A program made the position numbers and the translations under genes. From Prevotella sp. (GTDB taxonomy: Bacteria > Bacteroidota > Bacteroidia > Bacteroidales > Bacteroidaceae), in NCBI GenBank assembly GCA_017455845.1, contig JAFSYY010000089.1:1-38281 (forward strand): a stretch of DNA of 38,281 bases. The letters run 5' to 3'. Positions 23,026 to 30,438 of the stretch are shown here, piece by piece. Positions within the stretch are counted from its first letter, which is position 1. Every line of letters starts with the position of its first letter. Below the pieces are notes generated by a model that had not been told where the DNA came from, searched no databases, and was given only the letters and a program-made list of their open reading frames with translations.

Positions 23026-23895
23026 TTACTTAAACGTAAAGGTCTTTGTTCCAATCATATTACCGTCGGCAAAGATGCTCACACGATAGTCGCCGGCTTC
23101 CAGATATTCGCCCACCTGCCAAAAGGTCTGCACGTGGATCTCCTCGCCGGCATATTCCACCACCTTCTTCATGGAATATTCCAACTGGCGGTTCTCGTAG
23201 GGGAAGGTGCCGGCAGTCAGCGTCTGGCCGGCTGGGGTCTGGATGCGCACATAGAACGTGCGGTTGCCATTCTCGGCCGTCACATTACGGGCAATGGTGA
23301 AGCCAACCTGGATGGTCTTGCAGTCCTTCATCTTCTTGGCTTCCTTCTGACGTTTGTTCAGCGGTGTCATCGTGATGCCCGTAGCATCGAGTTGGGCAGC
23401 GATGGCCACCTTCGCCGTCAGGTTCTGCTTCTCCTGGCGCAGGCCTGCGTTGGCCTGGCTCTGCTGGGCCAGTTCATCCTTCACGCGGTCGTTCTCGGCC
23501 ACCAGTTGCTGGTTCACCTGATTGAGCGAGTCCACCTGACGGATATACGAGCGCAGCACCTCGCGCACCGTGGCGAGTTCTTTCTTCAGTCGGGCTATCT
23601 CGCGGGCATCCGAGGCTTTCACCTGCTTCAGTTCCTGCAGCAGTTGCTGGGTGCGCATCTGCTCCTGGGTCAACTGCGCAATGATGGAGTCGTTGTTGAT
23701 CTGCGTCATCATCTCGCTGTATTGCAGCGTCAGACGCTCGTAGTCGTTCTCCATCTCCTGCTTGTCCAGTTCGGCCAGTTCCTGCATCTCCAGTTTCTCC
23801 TGTTCCAGGCTGCGGTTATCCATCAGCAGATAGACAACAATAGCGGCCAAAGCCAAGAAGACTACCGTTGCCAATGCTATCAATATTTTTTTCAT
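23026..23895 (-). CDS. Membrane-anchored coiled-coil protein, function unknown
   Basis: The protein has 289 residues. One N-terminal helix (ILIALATVVFLALAAIVVYLL) anchors it, followed by a long coiled coil (~30-165) rich in Gln, Glu and Leu. A C-terminal beta-rich domain (~190-289, QVGFTIARNVTAENGNRTFY, 'GDYRVSIFADGNMIGTKTF') resembles conserved uncharacterised Bacteroidota proteins. It is the first gene of the exporter operon, 28 bases before the TolC-like gene, with a good promoter at 23963-23933. It might have a structural role with the exporter or be only an operon neighbour. The function is not known to me. Confidence 0.8.
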   Translation of the reverse strand: MKKILIALATVVFLALAAIVVYLLMDNRSLEQEKLEMQELAELDKQEMENDYERLTLQYSEMMTQINNDSIIAQLTQEQMRTQQLLQELKQVKASDAREIARLKKELATVREVLRSYIRQVDSLNQVNQQLVAENDRVKDELAQQSQANAGLRQEKQNLTAKVAIAAQLDATGITMTPLNKRQKEAKKMKDCKTIQVGFTIARNVTAENGNRTFYVRIQTPAGQTLTAGTFPYENRQLEYSMKKVVEYAGEEIHVQTFWQVGEYLEAGDYRVSIFADGNMIGTKTFTFK

Positions 23896-23932
23896 TTCTA
23901 TACCTTATAATAGTATATGCCTATATTTTTTG

Positions 23933-23963
23933 CAAAATTACATGTTTTATGTGAAACAACAAA
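23933..23963 (-). promoter_or_regulatory. Promoter of the coiled-coil/TolC/HlyD/permease operon
   Basis: On the minus strand, TTTG (23963-23960), 19 nt, then TAATTTTG (23940-23933): both elements match the Bacteroidota consensus. The start codon is 38 bases further on. Confidence 0.75.
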
Positions 23964-23970
23964 GAAAATG

Positions 23971-24002
23971 TTTGGTACTTTAATTTTTTTTTACTATCTT
24001 TG
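23971..24002 (+). promoter_or_regulatory. Promoter of the DUF4492-cydAB operon
   Basis: TTTG (23971-23974), 20 nt, then TATCTTTG (23995-24002): a full match with good spacing, 30 bases before the ATG at 24032. Its -33 lies only 7 bases from the -33 of the divergent promoter. Confidence 0.8.
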
Positions 24003-24031
24003 TCGCTTGAAACAGTCCTTGAAACGATGTT

Positions 24032-24253
24032 ATGAAAAAAAACAACTTTTGGTACAGGGCTTTCGACCTTTATTACGACGGCTTCCGCAACATGACCTTG
24101 GGGAAGACGCTCTGGGCTGTCATCATCGTCAAACTCATCATCATCTTTATCGTGCTGAAGATGTTCTTCTTTCCTAATTTCATCGGACAGCACGCCGAGA
24201 AGGGCGAGGAAGCCGACTTCGTGGCCAGCGAAATGCTGAACCGCTCGCCATAA
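24032..24253 (+). CDS. DUF4492 small membrane protein, cyd operon
   Basis: The 73-residue protein has one membrane helix (TLGKTLWAVIIVKLIIIFIVLKMFF) and a conserved aromatic N-terminus (WYRAFDLYYDGFRNM). This matches DUF4492, a family found just upstream of cydA in Bacteroidota. By position and size it may play the part that CydX plays in E. coli, stabilising the bd oxidase, but that is an inference. It is the first gene of the operon and follows a good promoter. The 127-base gap to cydA contains a 10-bp repeat array. Confidence 0.85.
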   Translation: MKKNNFWYRAFDLYYDGFRNMTLGKTLWAVIIVKLIIIFIVLKMFFFPNFIGQHAEKGEEADFVASEMLNRSP

Positions 24254-24269
24254 CGCCTAAAGTACAAGT

Positions 24270-24355
24270 CTATCGACTTCTAACTCCCTACAACTCTATC
24301 GACTTCTAACTCCCTCTAACTCCTTCTAACTCCCTCTAACTCCTTCTAATTCCCT
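24270..24355. repeat. CTAACTCCCT-type 10-bp tandem repeat before cydA
   Basis: Two copies of a 20-nt unit (CTATCGACTTCTAACTCCCT at 24270-24289 and 24296-24315) are followed by four 10-bp units alternating CTAACTCCTT and CTAACTCCCT, with one variant. The period is 10 bp here, not 7. Confidence 0.85.
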
Positions 24356-24380
24356 GTAATCAATAAAAACCTAAAACAAT

Positions 24381-26066
24381 ATGACAAACCTACTATTAAA
24401 CATCGATGCCGGTATGATTGACTGGTCAAGGGCGCAGTTTGCACTCACGGCCATCTACCACTGGCTCTTCGTACCGCTGACGCTTGGCCTGGCGGTTATC
24501 ATGGGCATTGCCGAGACCATCTATTACAAGAAACGTACCGACTTCTGGAAGGCGACGGCCCAGTTCTGGCAGCGGCTCTTCGGTGTGAACTTCGCCATGG
24601 GCGTAGCCACGGGCATCATCCTCGAGTTTGAGTTCGGCACCAACTGGAGCAACTACTCCTGGTTCGTGGGCGACATCTTCGGCGCACCGCTGGCGGTGGA
24701 GGGTATCGTGGCTTTCTTCATGGAGAGCACCTTCGTTGCCGTGATGTTCTTCGGCTGGAAGAAGGTGTCGGCTGGCTTCCACCTGGCCTCTACGTGGCTC
24801 ACCGGCCTGGGTGCCACTATCTCTGCCTGGTGGATCCTCGTGGCCAACGCGTGGATGCAGTATCCCGTGGGATGCACGTTTAATCCTGACACGATGCGCA
24901 ACGAGATGACCTCGTTTGCCGAGGTGGCCCTCTCTCCTTTCGCCATCGATAAGTTCTGCCACACGGTCATCTCTTCATGGATTATCGGTGCCGTCTTCGT
25001 GATTGCTGTCTGCGCCTGGTATCTGCTGAAGAAACGCCACACGCAGTTGGCCGTGCAGAGCATCAAGATTGCTGTCATCGTGGGATTTATCGCCGCTTTG
25101 GGCGCTGGTGCCACAGGTCATAAGAGCGGTCAGACCGTAGCCCAGGTGCAACCCATGAAACTGGCTGCCATGGAGGCTCTCTATAACGGCGGCCATGAGA
25201 TGGATCTCACCATGGTAGCGTGGGTGAACCCCCTGGAGCAGCCCGACTATACCAAGCAGGCTGAGCCCGCCATGAAACTGGCTATACCCTACGCCCTGTC
25301 GATGATGGCCACCAACACGCTCGACGGCTATGTGCCCGGCATCAACGACCTGCTGAACGGCTATACGAAGGAGGACGGCACTGTAGAGCCCTCTGCCGAC
25401 GAGAAGATAGCCCGCGGTAAACAGGCTATCCAAGCCCTTGCCGCCTACCGCCAATTAAGTGAAGAGTTAAGAGTGAAGAATGAAGAATTTGCTACCGCCG
25501 AACAGAAAGCGAAAGCCGATTCACTGCTCGCCTCTCACCTCGCCACTCTCAACGACAACTACCAGTACTTCGGCTATGGCTATGTGAAGGACAAGAAAGA
25601 CCTGGTGCCGCCTGTCGCCGTCAATTTCTGGGCGTTCCGCACGATGGTGGGTCTGGGATGTCTCTTCATTCTGTTCTTCGGCGTGGTGCTTGTCCTGTTC
25701 TTCGACATCCCGTTCGTGTCGTTAGTCATACGCCGACTGCTCTCTGCCATTGGACTGATTGACGAGAGGCAGTCAGACAAGGCCGACCTCAACACCATCA
25801 TGCCAAAATGGCTCTGTTGGGCTGCCATCGCCATGGTGCCGCTGGCTTATATCTGTTCGGAGAGCGGCTGGCTCGTGGCTGAGTTCGGCCGTCAGCCCTG
25901 GACTATCCAGGATATGCTGCCTACGTGGGCTGCCGTCAGCGACCTGCATTCATCGAGCGTCATGATTACCTTCTTCCTCTTCCTCATCCTCTTCACCACT
26001 ATGCTGGCTGTAGAGGTCAGCATCCTGCTGAAGCAGATTAAAAAGGGACCGAAAGTTAAGAGTTAA
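24381..26066 (+). CDS. cydA: Cytochrome bd ubiquinol oxidase subunit I
   Basis: CydA carries the haems and quinol site of cytochrome bd, which reduces O2 to water at very low oxygen. This fits a microaerotolerant anaerobe. The N-terminus has 'SRAQFALTAIYHWLFVPLTL' with the haem His. 'GWLVAEFGRQPWTIQ' is the GRQPW motif. About nine hydrophobic segments are present. The protein has 561 residues. An in-frame repeat (residues 360-373, SEELRVKNEEFATA) sits before the last helices, in a loop. The final residues (VKS) come from a GTTAAGA array. An intact frame indicates a functional gene despite the insert. Confidence 0.97.
   Translation: MTNLLLNIDAGMIDWSRAQFALTAIYHWLFVPLTLGLAVIMGIAETIYYKKRTDFWKATAQFWQRLFGVNFAMGVATGIILEFEFGTNWSNYSWFVGDIFGAPLAVEGIVAFFMESTFVAVMFFGWKKVSAGFHLASTWLTGLGATISAWWILVANAWMQYPVGCTFNPDTMRNEMTSFAEVALSPFAIDKFCHTVISSWIIGAVFVIAVCAWYLLKKRHTQLAVQSIKIAVIVGFIAALGAGATGHKSGQTVAQVQPMKLAAMEALYNGGHEMDLTMVAWVNPLEQPDYTKQAEPAMKLAIPYALSMMATNTLDGYVPGINDLLNGYTKEDGTVEPSADEKIARGKQAIQALAAYRQLSEELRVKNEEFATAEQKAKADSLLASHLATLNDNYQYFGYGYVKDKKDLVPPVAVNFWAFRTMVGLGCLFILFFGVVLVLFFDIPFVSLVIRRLLSAIGLIDERQSDKADLNTIMPKWLCWAAIAMVPLAYICSESGWLVAEFGRQPWTIQDMLPTWAAVSDLHSSSVMITFFLFLILFTTMLAVEVSILLKQIKKGPKVKS
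25457..25498 (+). repeat. GAGTGAA/TTTGCTACCGC repeat element inside cydA
   Basis: Heptamers GAGTTAA and GAGTGAA are followed by GAATGAA and AATTTGCTACCGC. The sequence is almost the same as the left arm of the element in porE. It encodes SEELRVKNEEFATA in frame. Confidence 0.85.
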
Positions 26067-26096
26067 GAGATAAGAGTTAAGAATTAAGAGTTAAGA
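26055..26096. repeat. GTTAAGA heptanucleotide array at the cydA-cydB junction
   Basis: Six contiguous 7-bp units (GTTAAGA x4, GATAAGA, ATTAAGA) begin inside the last codons of cydA, provide its stop codon (26064-26066) and end 10 bases before the cydB ATG. Confidence 0.9.
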
Positions 26097-26106
26097 AATA
26101 TAGACT

Positions 26107-27342
26107 ATGAGTTACGAATTCTTACAACACTACTGGTGCTTCATCATATCACTGCTGGGAGCACTGCTCGTCTTCCTGATGTTCGTGCAGGGAGCCAACT
26201 CCATGATATTCTCCTTGGGAAAGACCGACCAGGAGCGGCGTATGCTTATCAACTCTACAGGCCGCAAGTGGGAGTTCACGTTCACCACACTGGTCACCTT
26301 CGGCGGTGCCTTCTTCGCATCGTTCCCGCTGTTCTACAGTACCTCCTTCGGCGGTGCTTATTGGCTGTGGATGCTCATCCTCTTCTCGTTTGTGCTACAG
26401 GCCGTGAGTTATGAGTTCCAGAACAAACTGGGCAATTTCCTTGGCGCCAAGACCTTCCAGTGCTTCCTCGTATTCAACGGCATCGTAGGGCCGTTGCTCC
26501 TGGGCGGTGCCGTAGCCACGTTCTTCGAGGGTTCGAACTTCATCGTTGTCAAGGAGAACTTGGTTAATTCTCAATTGTCAATTGTCAATTCTCAATTAGA
26601 AATCACTCCTGTGATTTCCCATTGGGCCAATGCCTCCCACGGCCTCGATGCCCTGCTCAACCCCTGGGTGCTCGTCTTCGGACTGGCCGTGCTCTTCCTG
26701 GCCCGCACACTGGGCATCCTTTATACGATGAACAATATTGATGATGAAGTTATCCGCACGCGTGGCCGCTACCAGTTGGCAGGCTCTGCCACCGTCTTCG
26801 TGGTGCTCTTCGTGGCCTATCTGGTGCACCTGCTCCTCAAGGACGGCTTTGCCTACGACGACAGCGGCACCATCTTCATGGAGCCCAACAAATACCTGCA
26901 CAACGCCCTTGAAATGTGGTATCTCACCGTCGTGATGCTCATCGGCGTGGTACTCGTCCTCTACGGCATCCTCAGAGAACTGTTGAGCGGTAGCAAATTC
27001 TTCACTCTTCACTCCATTCCCGACCAATGGTCGCCTACCCGTAGCCTTTCACTCTTCACTCTACCCGGCATCTGGCCTGCCGGCATCGGCACCGTACTCA
27101 CCGTGACACCTTTGCTGCTCCTATCGGCCTGGAACCATACGGCCTACTATCCCTCTACGGCCGACCTGCAGTCATCGCTGACGCTCGAAAACTCATGCAG
27201 CAGTTACTTCACCCTCAACACCATGTTCTGGGTATCGCTGCTCGTGCCCTTCGTCCTGGCCTATATCGTCTATGCCTGGCGCAAGATTGACAGCAAGAAG
27301 ATTGACCGCGCCGAGATAGAAGCCGACGACCACGCCTACTAA
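26107..27342 (+). CDS. cydB: Cytochrome bd ubiquinol oxidase subunit II
   Basis: CydB is the second membrane subunit of cytochrome bd and pairs with CydA. The N-terminus 'LQHYWCFIISLLGALLVFLM' and 'VQGANSMIF' fit the family, and about eight or nine hydrophobic segments are visible. At 411 residues it is longer than usual (~380). Two in-frame repeat insertions explain the excess. One is an AATTCTC/AATTGTC array (residues 154-164, NSQLSIVNSQL). The other is a GCGGTAGCAAAT/CTTCACT element (residues 294-319, GSKFFTLHS ... SLSLFTLPG). Both fall in loops. The stop is followed by the GH43 gene after 46 bases. Confidence 0.95.
   Translation: MSYEFLQHYWCFIISLLGALLVFLMFVQGANSMIFSLGKTDQERRMLINSTGRKWEFTFTTLVTFGGAFFASFPLFYSTSFGGAYWLWMLILFSFVLQAVSYEFQNKLGNFLGAKTFQCFLVFNGIVGPLLLGGAVATFFEGSNFIVVKENLVNSQLSIVNSQLEITPVISHWANASHGLDALLNPWVLVFGLAVLFLARTLGILYTMNNIDDEVIRTRGRYQLAGSATVFVVLFVAYLVHLLLKDGFAYDDSGTIFMEPNKYLHNALEMWYLTVVMLIGVVLVLYGILRELLSGSKFFTLHSIPDQWSPTRSLSLFTLPGIWPAGIGTVLTVTPLLLLSAWNHTAYYPSTADLQSSLTLENSCSSYFTLNTMFWVSLLVPFVLAYIVYAWRKIDSKKIDRAEIEADDHAY
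26566..26598 (+). repeat. AATTCTC/AATTGTC heptanucleotide repeat inside cydB
   Basis: Four 7-bp units (AATTCTC, AATTGTC, AATTGTC, AATTCTC) and a partial unit. They encode NSQLSIVNSQL in frame. Confidence 0.85.
26986..27063 (+). repeat. Composite repeat with GCGGTAGCAAAT edge inside cydB
   Basis: GAGCGGTAGCAAATT with two CTTCACT units is followed by a small hairpin (CGACCAATGGTCG) and a second run of CTTCACT units. Two half-elements flank a short stem. The 78-bp stretch is a multiple of three and remains open. Confidence 0.8.
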
Positions 27343-27388
27343 GCCGATGGAGTTTCTTCCTCCTTTCTCGAACCTCAACAGCAAAAAC

Positions 27389-29083
27389 ATGAAGAGTAAT
27401 AATATGAAGACCATGCTCATGGCAGCCATTTGCTGCATGGCAGTGATGACTGGGTGCGCCCCCCAACCGACTGGAATGAAAGAGACCGCACTCACCACGC
27501 CGGGCAACCCCTTCCTGCCCCTCTGGGAACACATACCCGACGGCGAGCCCTACGTGTTTGAAGACCCCGACAACCCGGGCCAGTATCGCGTCTATCTCTA
27601 TGGCTCGCACGACAGCATGGTTGATGGCTATTGCGGCCGCGAGCAGGTGGTATGGTCGGCACCCGTCGACAGCCTCACACAATGGCGCTATGACGGCGAG
27701 ATATTCTGCGTTGACAAGAACGCCAACGGCGAACTGCTCGATGCTAACGGTCTGGCCGACGTGCTCTATGCGCCCGACGTGACGCTGGTGACAGGTCCCG
27801 ACGGCGAGAAGACCTATTACCTCTATCCCAACAACCAGGCGGACGGGCGCAACGGCATGGTGTGCAAGAGCAGCCGCCCTGACGGGCCCTTCGAGGTGTG
27901 CAACTGGAGCAAGGACAACCCTAACGAGACCGACGGCGTGCTGCGCTTCGACCCTGCTGTGTTTGTAGATGACGACGGCCGCATCTACGGCTACTGGGGC
28001 TTCGAACGCTCGTATGCCGCCGAACTCGACCCCGCCACGATGGCCACGGTGAAGCCCGGCACCAAGATTGTGGAGGACATGGTATCCGGCCGCAACCAGG
28101 AGGGCGTGTTCAGTTTCTTCGAGGCTTCATCTATCCGTAAGATCAAGGATAAGTACGTCTTCATCTATAGCCGCTTCACTAAAGACGGCGAGTTCGGCCT
28201 GCCCGTGTCCAACTACACCCTGGCCTATGCCTACAGCGACCATCCGCTGGGGCCCTGGACCTACGGCGGCACCATCATCGACGGCCGTGCCCGTGATGTC
28301 AACGAACAGGGCGACACCATTGCCACCGCCACCATCGACGGCAACACCCACGGCAGCATCTGCGAGATCAACGGACAGTGGTGGGTGTTCTACCACCGTC
28401 AGACGGGCACCGACGAGTATGCCCGCCAAGCCATGGTGGCGCCCATCGACGTGAAGGTTGAGGAGGGCGCAGGCGGCAAGGTGGAGATCTCTGAGGGCGA
28501 ATATACGTCGGAAGGCTTTTCGACGGAGGGCCTCAACCCGCTGGAGCGCCATTCGGCCGGCATCGCCTGCTGGTACACCGGACCCAGGACGGCCATCCAC
28601 GAATGGCCCAACAACACCTTCTCCGGCTCGTATGTGGCCTCCGACTACGGCACCGAAGACAAGTTCTCGGAACCCTACAACCTGCGAAACAACACCAACC
28701 CCGTGGTCAACAATACCGACGGCTCTATCGTGGGCTATAAGTATTTCAACTTCACCGAGACACAGGCCACCGAACCTCGTACCTCGCACCTCGCACCTCG
28801 AACTTCGCACCCCGCACCTCGCATCCTGCTTTACCTCGTGCCTGCCGGCATCGACGGACGTATCAGCGTGATGATTGACAGCCCGTGGGAGTCGCGCGGC
28901 GGCGTGTTGCTCGGTACCATCGACCTCAAGGCCGACATGCTGCAGGAGCCCACGGTCATGACGGCCGACCTGCCTGCCTTGGCAAACTATTCCGGCAAGC
29001 ATGCCCTCTTCTTCGTCTTCTCGTCAGACGTCAAGGAGCGGTCAATCTGTAAACTCAAGGATTTCGTATTCGAAAAAAAATAG
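27389..29083 (+). CDS. Glycoside hydrolase family 43 lipoprotein
   Basis: GH43 enzymes hydrolyse arabinose- or xylose-containing polysaccharides. After a lipoprotein signal (MLMAAICCMAVMTGCAPQ) the five-bladed propeller shows the family's acidic residues: a base Asp in 'EPYVFEDPDN', an Asp in 'VLYAPDVTLV', and a Glu acid in 'FEASSIRK'. A C-terminal beta-rich domain follows (~430-565). I chose ATG 27389; an earlier start at 27347 adds a non-signal leader, and 27404 is also possible. Repeat sequence (CCTCGCA units) inserts 'PRTSHLAPRTSHPAPR' near residues 463-479. The specific substrate cannot be told. There are no SusC/D genes nearby. Confidence 0.85.
   Translation: MKSNNMKTMLMAAICCMAVMTGCAPQPTGMKETALTTPGNPFLPLWEHIPDGEPYVFEDPDNPGQYRVYLYGSHDSMVDGYCGREQVVWSAPVDSLTQWRYDGEIFCVDKNANGELLDANGLADVLYAPDVTLVTGPDGEKTYYLYPNNQADGRNGMVCKSSRPDGPFEVCNWSKDNPNETDGVLRFDPAVFVDDDGRIYGYWGFERSYAAELDPATMATVKPGTKIVEDMVSGRNQEGVFSFFEASSIRKIKDKYVFIYSRFTKDGEFGLPVSNYTLAYAYSDHPLGPWTYGGTIIDGRARDVNEQGDTIATATIDGNTHGSICEINGQWWVFYHRQTGTDEYARQAMVAPIDVKVEEGAGGKVEISEGEYTSEGFSTEGLNPLERHSAGIACWYTGPRTAIHEWPNNTFSGSYVASDYGTEDKFSEPYNLRNNTNPVVNNTDGSIVGYKYFNFTETQATEPRTSHLAPRTSHPAPRILLYLVPAGIDGRISVMIDSPWESRGGVLLGTIDLKADMLQEPTVMTADLPALANYSGKHALFFVFSSDVKERSICKLKDFVFEKK
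28775..28823 (+). repeat. CCTCGCA heptanucleotide repeat inside the GH43 gene
   Basis: Seven contiguous 7-bp units (CCTCGTA, CCTCGCA x2, CCTCGAA, CTTCGCA, CCCCGCA, CCTCGCA). They encode a Pro/Arg/Thr/Ser/His-rich insertion in frame. Confidence 0.9.
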
Positions 29084-29149
29084 CACGACGTGCAACTTTT
29101 CTGTTTTTGGTTACGTCTAACGGATAGAAAGTAACAAACAAAAACAGAT

Positions 29150-29839
29150 ATGAATATGAAAAAAGTCTTATGGACTCTGGCCTTTGTACTTCCTTTGGCA
29201 ATGGCCGCGCAGGGTGCCTCGAACAACGCACCTCGCACCTCGCACCTCGCACCTCGCACCTCGACCACCGCACAGGCCGACACTACCGACGAGGTGGAGG
29301 CATTCTCTGACACCACATCCATCGACTCGGTGCAGGCCGGTGTCGCTGACCCCTGGGATGATTTCAACGACGACTGGGACGACTGGGAAGAGGCCGATGC
29401 CAACAGCATCATGAACGGTATCGGCATCAGCGGCGACGGGCTGGCCGGCGTGCTCGGAGGCATGCTTACCGTAGCGGCAATCCTCTTTATCATCTTCGTA
29501 CTTGCACCAGTGGCGCTGGTAGGCATCATACTCTATTTCGTCTACAAAAACCGTAAGGAACGCATGCGACTGATGGAGGCTGCCCTGAAGAGCGGCAAGC
29601 AGATACCGCTCGACGTGACGGGCACACCCTATATGAGAAACGACCAACTATGGAACAAAGGCATCAAACAGTTGTTCCTCGGCTTAGGGCTCGCCATCCT
29701 CCTCTGGGTAGTGCTCGGTAAACTGGGGCTGGCCATCGGTGCACTCATCGCCCTCATTGGTTGCGGCAATCTGGTCATTGCCCATAACTATAAGCAGAAG
29801 CAGAAGGAAAAGGAACTCAACGACCGCATTTTTGGATGA
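29150..29839 (+). CDS. Membrane protein with DUF6249-like domain
   Basis: The protein has 229 residues. A signal-like N-terminus (KKVLWTLAFVLPLAMAAQG) is followed by a low-complexity acidic stretch (~40-85, DDFNDDWDDWEEAD) and three hydrophobic helices ('VAAILFIIFVLAPVALVGII', 'LFLGLGLAILLWVVL', 'LAIGALIALIGCGNLVIA'). The layout matches a Bacteroidota membrane family often found next to ECF sigma factor genes. The stop overlaps the sigma factor start by four bases, so the two are co-translated, and a regulatory link is plausible but unproven. Repeat units CCTCGCA encode 'APRTSHLAPRTSTT' near residues 28-39, just after the signal peptide. Confidence 0.8.
   Translation: MNMKKVLWTLAFVLPLAMAAQGASNNAPRTSHLAPRTSTTAQADTTDEVEAFSDTTSIDSVQAGVADPWDDFNDDWDDWEEADANSIMNGIGISGDGLAGVLGGMLTVAAILFIIFVLAPVALVGIILYFVYKNRKERMRLMEAALKSGKQIPLDVTGTPYMRNDQLWNKGIKQLFLGLGLAILLWVVLGKLGLAIGALIALIGCGNLVIAHNYKQKQKEKELNDRIFG
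29231..29265 (+). repeat. CCTCGCA heptanucleotide repeat inside the membrane protein gene
   Basis: Four CCTCGCA units and a CCTCGAC unit, the same unit as in the GH43 gene about 410 bases upstream. Confidence 0.9.
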
Positions 29840-30438
29840 ACAGCGATATCTCTCTCGTGACGCAGGTGGCGGTATTTCACAACAGGAGGGCCTTCGACCT
29901 ACTGGTGCGCAAATACCAGTCGCCTGTGCGAAGGTTCCTCCTGAACCTGACGCTGGGCAACGAGAGCCTGAGCGACGACCTCGCACAGGACACCTTCATC
30001 AGGGCCTACGAACACATCACGCAGTTCAAGTGCATAGCGTCTTTCCAGACATGGCTCTTCCGCATCGCATACAACGTGTTCTACGACTATAAGAGAAAGG
30101 AAAAAAGAAGTGAAGAATTAAGAGTTAAGAGTGAAAGATTTGCTACCGCGCCACTATCTGTTGCGGCAGCAAATTCTTGCGTCCCTTCGGTAGCAAACGA
30201 CCAGAGGTCGAGCGTTTCACTCTTTACTCTTAACTCTTCACTCAATATGGACATCAGCACCGCCCTAGGCATCCTCAAGGAGGAAGAGCGTGCCTGCGTC
30301 ACGCTGCAACTCATCGACGGCTATCCCATCGCCGACATTGCCGCCATGCTCAACATGCCCGAGAATACGGTGAAAAGCCATATTCGACGGGGAAAAGAAA
30401 AACTGACTACTTACTTAAAACAAAACGGTTATGGCTAA
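29836..30438 (+). CDS. ECF-type RNA polymerase sigma factor
   Basis: The protein has 200 residues. The sigma-2 region is residues 1-85 (HNRRAFDLLVRKYQSPVRRF, 'LAQDTFIRAYEHITQF', 'SFQTWLFRIAYNVFYDYKRK') and the sigma-4 region is 137-195 ('EEERACVTLQLIDGYPIADI', 'LNMPENTVKSHIRRGKEKL', a helix-turn-helix). The usual short linker has been replaced by a 45-residue repeat-derived insertion (residues 92-136), although both DNA-binding regions are intact. It is overlapped by four bases by the upstream membrane gene and overlaps the DUF5056-like gene by eight. The three genes probably form one regulatory unit. Confidence 0.92.
   Translation: MNSDISLVTQVAVFHNRRAFDLLVRKYQSPVRRFLLNLTLGNESLSDDLAQDTFIRAYEHITQFKCIASFQTWLFRIAYNVFYDYKRKEKRSEELRVKSERFATAPLSVAAANSCVPSVANDQRSSVSLFTLNSSLNMDISTALGILKEEERACVTLQLIDGYPIADIAAMLNMPENTVKSHIRRGKEKLTTYLKQNGYG
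30108..30243 (+). repeat. Composite inverted repeat element in the sigma-factor linker
   Basis: The left arm has GAATTAA/GAGTTAA/GAGTGAA heptamers and ends GATTTGCTACCGC. The right part has CGGTAGCAAACGACC, a small hairpin (GACCAGAGGTC) and CTTTACTCTTAACTC heptamers. The order matches the element in porE, and the frame is kept. Confidence 0.85.

Noticed and set aside
28127-29002. Minus-strand open frame opposite the GH43 gene
   Set aside because: Shadow of the GH43 coding frame, which has catalytic motifs and a lipoprotein signal.
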